Source of the DNA: Myxococcales bacterium
GTDB taxonomy: Bacteria > Myxococcota_A > Polyangia > Polyangiales > Houyiibacteriaceae
NCBI GenBank assembly: GCA_030622585.1
Contig: JAUXFZ010000120.1
Coordinates: 1 to 7,295 of the forward strand
Direction of reading: 5' to 3'
Length of the DNA stretch: 7,295 bases
Both the position numbers and the translations under genes were made by a program. Positions 1 to 5,218 of this stretch are shown here, one piece after another. Under the pieces are notes generated by a model. It saw nothing but the letters and a program-made list of their open reading frames with translations. It did no database searches and was not told where the DNA came from. Positions within the stretch are counted from its first letter, which is position 1; each line of letters opens with the position of its first letter.

Positions 1-612
1 CTGTCGCTGGAGGTCCTGCAACAGCGCTTCGGCACGGCTCTCGGCCAACCAGGCGAGTCCGGAGAGTCCCACGGTTAGGGACGCCACCGTGATCGTCGTT
101 GCCCCCCTCGCGGCGTCACTCAGCGCCGGCCCAGCAGGAAGGAGTCCCATCGTGTCGGCGACCCCCACGGCCACGACGCCCGCGACCGCTACCAGGGTCC
201 AGGCTGCCCCGCCGCGGACGCCCCGAAGGAGCATTGCCGACATCGGGATGCAGGAGAGCCACGGGTATGAAAGGCTCGAAACTCCGCCCAAAGTCCAACA
301 CTGAACGAGCAGGACGGCGAGGGCGCACGAGAGGGTCCAGTTCGCCGCGATCCGGACCGAGCGTGTCCGCTGCAGGATGATCGGCGTGAGTACCAAGCTG
401 ATCGCATACAACAGAGTCATCGGGCCCGTGTAGGGAAGCTTTAGGTACAAGATGAAGTACGGGGCGAAGGCTACCGTGATGACCGCCGCGACCAGCGTGA
501 ACCGCATCAGTAGAAACGCGTGCCCTCGGCTTCGCAGACCATCTTCGATCAGCTCCTGAGGAATGAAGCGCGCCAACCGCTGATCGAGCGGACCGCTGTC
601 AGGCGGGGCCAT
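1..612 (-). CDS. Membrane sensor protein, N-terminal six-helix domain (partial; likely histidine kinase or other signalling enzyme)
   Basis: The frame is open from an ATG at 612 to the window edge, giving 204 visible residues; the C-terminus lies outside. After a hydrophilic, probably cytoplasmic head (about residues 1-34) there are six hydrophobic segments at about 36-56, 64-80, 88-107, 112-129, 135-156 and 170-190. A charged, helix-prone stretch then begins (ESRAEALLQDLQRQ), of the kind that leads as a coiled coil into a kinase or cyclase domain. I recall this arrangement, including the short RFIPxxL motif before helix 1, from six-helix sensor modules of deltaproteobacterial histidine kinases. 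No catalytic domain is visible, so the output is inferred and a GGDEF or class III cyclase output is equally possible. The start is uncertain: an in-frame ATG at 651 would add 13 residues, a stop codon lies six codons further upstream of that, and neither ATG has a good Shine-Dalgarno sequence. The gene appears to have its own promoter in the 613-722 gap. Confidence 0.72.
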   Translation of the reverse strand, partial: MAPPDSGPLDQRLARFIPQELIEDGLRSRGHAFLLMRFTLVAAVITVAFAPYFILYLKLPYTGPMTLLYAISLVLTPIILQRTRSVRIAANWTLSCALAVLLVQCWTLGGVSSLSYPWLSCIPMSAMLLRGVRGGAAWTLVAVAGVVAVGVADTMGLLPAGPALSDAARGATTITVASLTVGLSGLAWLAESRAEALLQDLQRQ

Positions 613-668
613 GCTTCGCCGCCCGCGCACCCATTTGTTAAGCCATCCCATGCAAGCTTCAGACGATC

Positions 669-696
669 AGTATAGGCAGCCCGCTTCGGAAGCCAA
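669..696 (-). promoter_or_regulatory. Possible sigma70-type promoter for the six-helix sensor gene
   Basis: On the minus strand TTGGCT (691-696) is followed after 16 bases by TATACT (669-674). These match the -35 consensus at four of six positions and the -10 consensus at five of six. Transcription would begin near 662, giving a leader of about 50 bases before the ATG at 612, or about 11 bases if the upstream ATG at 651 is used. The site lies in the only sizeable gap upstream of this gene and directly follows a possible terminator. It was identified by eye, without a scoring model, and the host's own consensus is unknown. Confidence 0.4.
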
Positions 697-717
697 AAGT
701 GCGTCAGCTCACACTTT
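695..717 (-). terminator. Possible rho-independent terminator after the 154-residue protein gene
   Basis: Read on the minus strand, AAAGTGTG (717-710), a six-base loop AGCTGA and CGCACTTT (703-696) form an eight-pair stem with one G-U pair, then one further T. The hairpin begins five bases after the stop codon of the minus-strand gene ending at 723. The stem is only moderately G+C-rich and its T run is short (four T, three of them inside the stem), so it is a modest candidate. It would separate that gene from the sensor gene, whose putative -35 hexamer overlaps the last stem base. Confidence 0.4.
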
Positions 718-722
718 GTCAT

Positions 723-1187
723 TTACTGCGGCGGCAGAGCGTCGCGCTTCGTCACGGGGACCCGGAGTTGACGCAGCTTGCCCAGCGTCTCGAGGCTCGT
801 CTTCCAGCCCTTCTCTGGAATCGCGAACATCGAGTCGACGATTTCCGGAATGAACAGAATAGGATCGCCGCTGGCGTTGTATCCGAGCTGCAGCAGCGCC
901 TCCTGCTCGAAGAGCCGGCATTGCTTCTCGCAGCAGTGAAAGGACTCGACCACGCCATAGAACCCTTCTGGGGGAAGCGGTTGCAGAAATCGCACCAACC
1001 CCGGGTCCTCGATCGTGTGCCCTTTTGCCTCGAACTGTGCCCGGTTGTAGCGCCACTCCTTCGGAAGATAGAGGCCGGGGCCCGGATCCCCATGATTGTG
1101 AAAATAAACGAGCCGGCCCTCACCCACGGAGGCAATGGACCCTGTCGTTCGATACAAGCCGCACGGCGGAAGTTGCATGCCCTGCAT
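723..1187 (-). CDS. Conserved hypothetical protein with HNHG and HCCEKQC motifs
   Basis: This is a 154-residue soluble protein with no signal peptide or membrane segment. I do not recognise a named family, though the pattern MQLPPCGLYRTT ... LVYFHNHG ... FHCCEKQC ... LQLGYN resembles small uncharacterised proteins I associate with myxobacteria and relatives. Notable residues are Cys9, the His-Asn-His-Gly run at 30-33, and His84-Cys85-Cys86-Cys90 in FHCCEKQC. The clustered His and Cys could bind a metal or serve a redox role; that is inference. The start at 1187 is chosen because protein-like sequence begins at this Met. An in-frame Met at 1178 is an alternative. The open frame continues upstream to 1496 but there is antisense to the dehalogenase gene and looks like shadow sequence. 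No strong Shine-Dalgarno is visible. The gene is divergent from the dehalogenase gene and is followed by a possible terminator. Confidence 0.8.
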   Translation of the reverse strand: MQGMQLPPCGLYRTTGSIASVGEGRLVYFHNHGDPGPGLYLPKEWRYNRAQFEAKGHTIEDPGLVRFLQPLPPEGFYGVVESFHCCEKQCRLFEQEALLQLGYNASGDPILFIPEIVDSMFAIPEKGWKTSLETLGKLRQLRVPVTKRDALPPQ

Positions 1188-1205
1188 CGTGATAGAACCC
1201 GAGCG

Positions 1206-2123
1206 ATGAGCAACTCCCCCGGACCCCAGGGCGGCGACTGGACCTTCGACGGTACGTGGCCATACGAGCCGAGATACTTCGACACAGGAAGCGCCCGGAT
1301 GCATTACGTGGACGAAGGCCCACGCGACGGGAGGCCGGTGGTGCTGGTGCACGGCAACCCGACATGGGGCTACCTCTACCGGCACTTCATCACGCCTCTC
1401 GTCGAAGCTGGGTACCGCGTAATCGTCCCTGACCATTTGGGGTTCGGGCGTTCGGACAAGCCCAACAACGCGAGCACGTACACGATCCCCCGGCATTCGG
1501 AACGCCTCATCGCGCTCATGGACTCACTCGGTCTCGAGGACGCGACGGTGGTGGTTCAGGATTGGGGAGGACCGATTGGGCTCTCGTGGCCCGCGCATCG
1601 CCCCGACAAGGTGCGGAGCCTCTACATCATGAACACGTTTGCGCATCGGCCACCGGCCGGAACGAAGGTTCCGGCGATTCTACGATTCATCCGGGCGCCC
1701 GTGGTTGGCGAGGTGTTGATCAAGGCGCGCCACGCGTTCGTAAAGAAGCTCTTGTTTCAAGCGATTCGCCGTGACCGTCGCAACGACACCTTGCGCGCCG
1801 CCTATCTTGCCCCCCACCCAACCTACGCGAGCCGGACCGCCATCTTGGTCTTTCCTCGGCAGATTCCGGATAGCCCGACCGGTCCCGTCTCGGACTTCCT
1901 GGACGAGGTGCACACGGGGCTGATGGCTTTTCGAGGTCGCCCCGTGGCGTTTGCGTGGGGAACGAAAGATCCAGTGTTCCCTTCGGGCGTCTACAAGCGG
2001 CTCTGGCAGCCCGATTTTCCGGACGCACCGATTCTGTGGCTCGACAAGGCTGGGCATTTTCTCCAAGAGGATGCGCCGGAGCTCATCGTCCCGAACCTGC
2101 TCGAGTTTTTGGAGCGGCAATGA
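1206..2123 (+). CDS. Haloalkane dehalogenase-like alpha/beta hydrolase (subfamily III-like active site)
   Basis: This 305-residue cytoplasmic protein has the usual length for haloalkane dehalogenases, which cleave carbon-halogen bonds hydrolytically to give an alcohol, halide and a proton. The oxyanion/halide loop is HGNPTW (49-54, Asn51). The nucleophile elbow is VVVQDWGG with Asp119 as nucleophile and Trp120 as the neighbouring halide-binding residue. The cap region carries FPRQIP (216-221), like the WPREIP of characterised family members. The acid is probably Asp255 in GTKDPVF, and the base His284 in AGHFLQED. Asp-His-Asp combined with an Asn-Trp halide pair is the pattern described for subfamily III; subfamily I uses Trp-Trp, and subfamily II uses Glu after strand 6, where this protein has Asn143. 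The substrate cannot be read from sequence, and another hydrolase activity is possible. The frame is open back to 699, but homology begins at MSNSPGPQ (1206) and the extension overlaps the opposite gene. The helicase gene follows after 50 bases on the same strand. Confidence 0.88.
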   Translation: MSNSPGPQGGDWTFDGTWPYEPRYFDTGSARMHYVDEGPRDGRPVVLVHGNPTWGYLYRHFITPLVEAGYRVIVPDHLGFGRSDKPNNASTYTIPRHSERLIALMDSLGLEDATVVVQDWGGPIGLSWPAHRPDKVRSLYIMNTFAHRPPAGTKVPAILRFIRAPVVGEVLIKARHAFVKKLLFQAIRRDRRNDTLRAAYLAPHPTYASRTAILVFPRQIPDSPTGPVSDFLDEVHTGLMAFRGRPVAFAWGTKDPVFPSGVYKRLWQPDFPDAPILWLDKAGHFLQEDAPELIVPNLLEFLERQ

Positions 2124-2173
2124 GGTCGTCGACGCCTTGAACCCCCGCGTGCGCTGGGCTACCTCGGGCAGCC

Positions 2174-4189
2174 TTGCAACTCAATGCACAGCAGCGAGCG
2201 GCCGTAGAGCACGAAGAAGGGCCGTTGTTGGTTCTCGCGGGCGCCGGTTCGGGCAAGACCCGTGTCATCACTGAGCGAATCGCACGGTTGCTTGCATCCG
2301 GTGTAGAGCCTGCCGCGATCCTAGCGGTGACCTTCACCAACAAGGCGGCCAACGAAATGCGCGATCGCCTCGGCGCCGCCGTAGGAGACGGAACGGCCAA
2401 GGCGATTTGGTTGTCGACGTTTCACAGCTTCGGGGTGCGCTTCGTGCGCGAGGAAGCCAAGGCGCTCGGTCTCGGTTCGCGCTTCACAATTTTCGACCAG
2501 GGGGACAGCCTCGGCGTCGTGAGGGAGTTGCTGCGCACTGAAGCAGAAGCGGACAGGCGGCTCGACGCGCAGGCGATTCTTTCTCGGATCTCGCTCTGGA
2601 AGAACGCCCTTCGCGAGCCTGGCAAGGTGCGCGCCAAGGGAGACGAATACGATCAGGTGGCTGCCAGTATCTATGGCGCTTACGAGTCGACGCTCGCGGG
2701 CATGCATGCCGTGGATTTCGACGATCTGGTCGTCAAGCCCGTGATGCTCCTTCGTGATCGGCCCGGCATTCGAAGCAAGTGGCGCACTCGGTTTGCCCAC
2801 GTCCTCGTCGACGAGTTTCAAGACACCAACGTCGCGCAACTAGATCTCGTTCGGCTGCTCGCCAACGAGCGAGGCAACGTGTGCGTGGTCGGCGACGACG
2901 ATCAGTCCATCTACGGCTGGCGCGGTGCGTGCGTCGACAATATTCTCGACTTCGAGCAGTACTTTCCCGGCGCTGTCATCACCAAGCTCGAGCAGAACTA
3001 TCGCTCCTGCGCCCCGATCTTGAACGTGGCCAACTCAGCCATCGAGAAATCGCGCAAACGTCCCTACGCCAAGGTCCTGAAGGCGACGCGGGAAGGGGGT
3101 TCACCCGTGCGCATGTGCGTACTGCCCGAGCCGCAAGAAGAGGCCAAGTTCGTGGCCACCGAAATTCGAAGGCTCGAACGAGAAGGCACCGACCCACGGC
3201 AGATTGCGGTGCTCTATCGGTCGAACACCCAGGCGAAGTTGCTCGAAGAGGAGCTTCGCATCGCAGGGATCTCGTACCGGGTTTTCGGAGGAACCAAGTT
3301 CTTCGACCGCAAAGAGATCAAGGACGGGATTGCTTACCTGCGGGTGGCGTCGAATCCACGCGATGAGCTTTCGCTGCGCCGGATCGTGAACACACCGGCC
3401 AGGGGCCTGGGCGCTCAGTCGCTCCGGCACATCGTCGACCACGCGGAGGCGCATGGCATGAGTCTTCTTCGGGCCGTGCGGAGCGCGGATCGAATAGAAG
3501 CACTCTCTGCGCGCGCCAAGGCGTCTGCCGTTCGGCTGGGCGAGGCGATCGAGACGGCCGGAGAAGGGCTTAGAGCAGGGGATGTCACGGGCGCGGCGAC
3601 TTCTTTGTTGCGGACGGTCGGCATGCTGCAAGACGGTGGCGACCAAACTCCGGATGCCAAGCGGCGCCGCGCGAACATCGACTTCCTTCTGCGAAGCGTC
3701 GAGCGGCTCGAGGCACGCAGCGGAGCGGATCGCAGGGAGTTGCAGCAGCTTCTGCATCACATCGCACTCGATCCGAGCAATCCGGACGAGCCCGAAACGG
3801 ACAGGCAGGTGACGCTCTCGTCACTCCATTCGGCGAAGGGGCTCGAGTTCTCGGTCGTGTTTCTGATCGGATGCGTCGAGGGTGTGTTGCCTCATGCCAG
3901 AACGATCGACCCCAAGATTACGGACGCGTCGATGGCCGACCTCGAAGAGGAGCGGCGGCTATTCTACGTGGGGGTCACCCGTGCGCGGGACGTGCTCTAT
4001 CTGACGCGGCACAAAGATCGCGTCGCCCGTGGACGGCTGGTGAAGATTACACCGAGCCGATTCTTGCAAGGGCTTCCCGATGCGGACCTCGAGAGCTACC
4101 AGAGCACCGACACGCGGGAGCTCGAGCGGCAGGAAGTCGCCGACATGGCAAAAGCGCTGCTCGAGCGCCTCGGCGCGACGGACGCCTGA
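2174..4189 (+). CDS. rep: Rep-like ATP-dependent 3'-5' DNA helicase (UvrD/Rep family, superfamily 1A)
   Basis: This is a 671-residue motor that unwinds DNA using ATP, in replication restart or repair. All superfamily 1A motifs are intact: Q motif LNAQQ (3-7), Walker A GAGSGKT (23-29), motif Ia FTNKAANEM, motif Ib STFHSF (81-86), motif II LVDEFQDT (211-218), motif III VVGDDDQSIYGWRGA (238-252), motif IV LEQNYRS (272-278), motif V TLSSLHSAKGLE (547-558) and motif VI ERRLFYVGVTRAR (593-605). The length nearly equals E. coli Rep (673). FGGTKFFDRKEIKD (371-384) and the ending, without the C-terminal extension of UvrD/PcrA, also fit Rep better. The start is TTG: an in-frame stop lies at 2138-2140 with no ATG or GTG between, and the resulting M-Q-L-N aligns with Rep's M-R-L-N. 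There is no obvious Shine-Dalgarno. The 50-base gap after the dehalogenase stop leaves co-transcription possible. The gene ends one base before the stop of the converging gene. A replicative rather than repair role is inference. Confidence 0.95.
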   Translation: MQLNAQQRAAVEHEEGPLLVLAGAGSGKTRVITERIARLLASGVEPAAILAVTFTNKAANEMRDRLGAAVGDGTAKAIWLSTFHSFGVRFVREEAKALGLGSRFTIFDQGDSLGVVRELLRTEAEADRRLDAQAILSRISLWKNALREPGKVRAKGDEYDQVAASIYGAYESTLAGMHAVDFDDLVVKPVMLLRDRPGIRSKWRTRFAHVLVDEFQDTNVAQLDLVRLLANERGNVCVVGDDDQSIYGWRGACVDNILDFEQYFPGAVITKLEQNYRSCAPILNVANSAIEKSRKRPYAKVLKATREGGSPVRMCVLPEPQEEAKFVATEIRRLEREGTDPRQIAVLYRSNTQAKLLEEELRIAGISYRVFGGTKFFDRKEIKDGIAYLRVASNPRDELSLRRIVNTPARGLGAQSLRHIVDHAEAHGMSLLRAVRSADRIEALSARAKASAVRLGEAIETAGEGLRAGDVTGAATSLLRTVGMLQDGGDQTPDAKRRRANIDFLLRSVERLEARSGADRRELQQLLHHIALDPSNPDEPETDRQVTLSSLHSAKGLEFSVVFLIGCVEGVLPHARTIDPKITDASMADLEEERRLFYVGVTRARDVLYLTRHKDRVARGRLVKITPSRFLQGLPDADLESYQSTDTRELERQEVADMAKALLERLGATDA

Positions 4190-4190
4190 C

Positions 4191-5153
4191 CTACTTCTTG
4201 TTCTTGCCAAAGAGCGCCTTGGTGTGAATCGTTGCGCCGATCGTCACGTACCAACTGTCGCTGACGGGGAACAAATCTACGCTAGGGGGTCCGTTTGCCA
4301 ACATCAATGGATCAAACCCGAACTGCGCGAAGATGTCCGCGAGGACTTTGCCTTCGTAGGTGTAACCTCCACCGAGGAAGAACGGGAGCTCGATTACGTT
4401 CTTTGCGCCGGCGCCGCCACCCACGTTGACGATGGCGACTCCGCCTCCGATTTCTACGAAGCCGTTGTCGGTGAAGTTGATGACGCTAGCGCCGGAGAAC
4501 GCGAATTCGGCGGTGTTCTTCGAGGGGTTGGCGATGAAGTCCGCGTACTTGTCGCCATTGCGGTAACGCGCGCTGAGGGTCGCGTCCATGGTGAAAAGGC
4601 CGAAGAGCTCCACAATGCGGATGGGGAGACCCGCGCTGAGTGTGAAGTCTGTGTTCGATGGCAACACGAGCCCGAAATCGACCGCGACGAGCGCCACGTC
4701 GCTTTCCGCGAACTGGTATCGAGCGTAGATCGGGATGTCGCCGTAACTGGCCTTCGGTGAGAAGATGACGCTGATCAGGCTGACTCCGCCTGACGTCGGA
4801 ACCGCCCCAGTGAGCTCTGTGCTCAGGCCAAGCTCTAGGTTCTCGATCGGGCTCACCGCACCGCCGATGTCCAACGAGGAGAACGTACCCGTCCCGGGCG
4901 CGCCTCCAACCGTGAGCCGTCCGTCCGCACGAACCATCCCCTCGTCCATCACCAACGGTCGCCGCGCAAAGCGTACGGGGTACGTTTCCCCGAACATTGC
5001 CACCGGTTTCTCTTCGGCTTCTGCAGACGTGCCTGAAGCCCCCTCCGGGCCCCCGACGTCAGCCGGCTCGGCGACCTCGTCTTCGGCGTGAACCGCACTG
5101 GCCCGGCCGGCTAGAAGCGCAACCAACAGAAACGAAACCACAACTCGAGCCAT
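4191..5153 (-). CDS. Exported beta-strand-rich protein, probable outer-membrane beta-barrel
   Basis: This is a 320-residue protein with a clear signal peptide: a positively charged start, a hydrophobic core VVVSFLLVALLAG, and a likely signal peptidase I site after A-S-A (20) or V-H-A (23). A low-complexity acidic linker rich in Glu, Ala, Gly and Pro follows to about residue 50. From about 57 to the end there are many short alternating polar/hydrophobic stretches separated by Gly, Asn and Asp turns, as in outer-membrane barrels. Examples are IYARYQF (142-148), FTMDATLSARYR (187-198), FVEIGGGVAIVNV (232-244) and WYVTIGATIH (301-310). The end KALFGKNKK lacks the usual terminal aromatic residue, so barrel status is not certain and a periplasmic role is possible. 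I recognise no named family. The ATG at 5153 is preferred to the one at 5159 because GGGGAG lies seven bases before it. It follows the 352-residue protein gene by 65 bases and is probably last in the gltA cluster. Confidence 0.82.
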   Translation of the reverse strand: MARVVVSFLLVALLAGRASAVHAEDEVAEPADVGGPEGASGTSAEAEEKPVAMFGETYPVRFARRPLVMDEGMVRADGRLTVGGAPGTGTFSSLDIGGAVSPIENLELGLSTELTGAVPTSGGVSLISVIFSPKASYGDIPIYARYQFAESDVALVAVDFGLVLPSNTDFTLSAGLPIRIVELFGLFTMDATLSARYRNGDKYADFIANPSKNTAEFAFSGASVINFTDNGFVEIGGGVAIVNVGGGAGAKNVIELPFFLGGGYTYEGKVLADIFAQFGFDPLMLANGPPSVDLFPVSDSWYVTIGATIHTKALFGKNKK

Positions 5154-5160
5154 CCTCATT

Positions 5161-5166
5161 CTCCCC
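5161..5166 (-). promoter_or_regulatory. Shine-Dalgarno sequence deciding the start of the exported protein
   Basis: GGGGAG on the minus strand ends seven bases before the ATG at 5153, a normal spacing. The alternative ATG at 5159 would have only one base of spacing. It is the clearest ribosome binding site in the window; the other genes have weak or no recognisable ones. Confidence 0.6.
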
Positions 5167-5218
5167 GGCAATTCGCGGGAGTGTATCGCGTCAGCCTTGT
5201 TGCTGCGGGCTTTTCCGC

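Noticed and set aside
89..407. Several short open frames on both strands at the left end
   Set aside because: All are arginine/proline-rich shadows of the six-helix sensor frame, which runs unbroken from 612 to the edge.
1172..1190. TGCAT direct repeat spanning the divergent start region as an operator
   Set aside because: It is explained by the coding repeat M-Q-G-M-Q of the minus-strand protein and is too short to support an operator.
699..1205. An open plus-strand frame extending the dehalogenase by 169 residues upstream
   Set aside because: The extension lies antisense to the 154-residue gene, has shadow-like composition, and the dehalogenase family begins close to Met at 1206 with a normal length of 305.
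1188..1496. Open minus-strand frame extending the 154-residue protein by 103 residues
   Set aside because: It overlaps the conserved N-terminal third of the dehalogenase in antisense, and protein-like sequence with the recognisable motif begins only at Met at 1187.
2137..2165. TTGAAC followed 17 bases later by TACCTC as a promoter for the helicase gene
   Set aside because: The -10 match is only two of six and lacks the conserved final T, so it is not better than chance in this sequence.
4170..4200. GGCG ... CGCC hairpin at the end of the helicase gene as an intrinsic terminator
   Set aside because: The stem has only four pairs, lies inside the coding sequence, and the downstream stretch is mixed pyrimidines rather than a T run.
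5154..5218. GCGG-AAAAGC-CCGC mini-hairpin between the 352-residue gene and the exported-protein gene as a terminator
   Set aside because: The stem has four pairs and no T run follows on the minus strand, so it is unlikely to terminate transcription.
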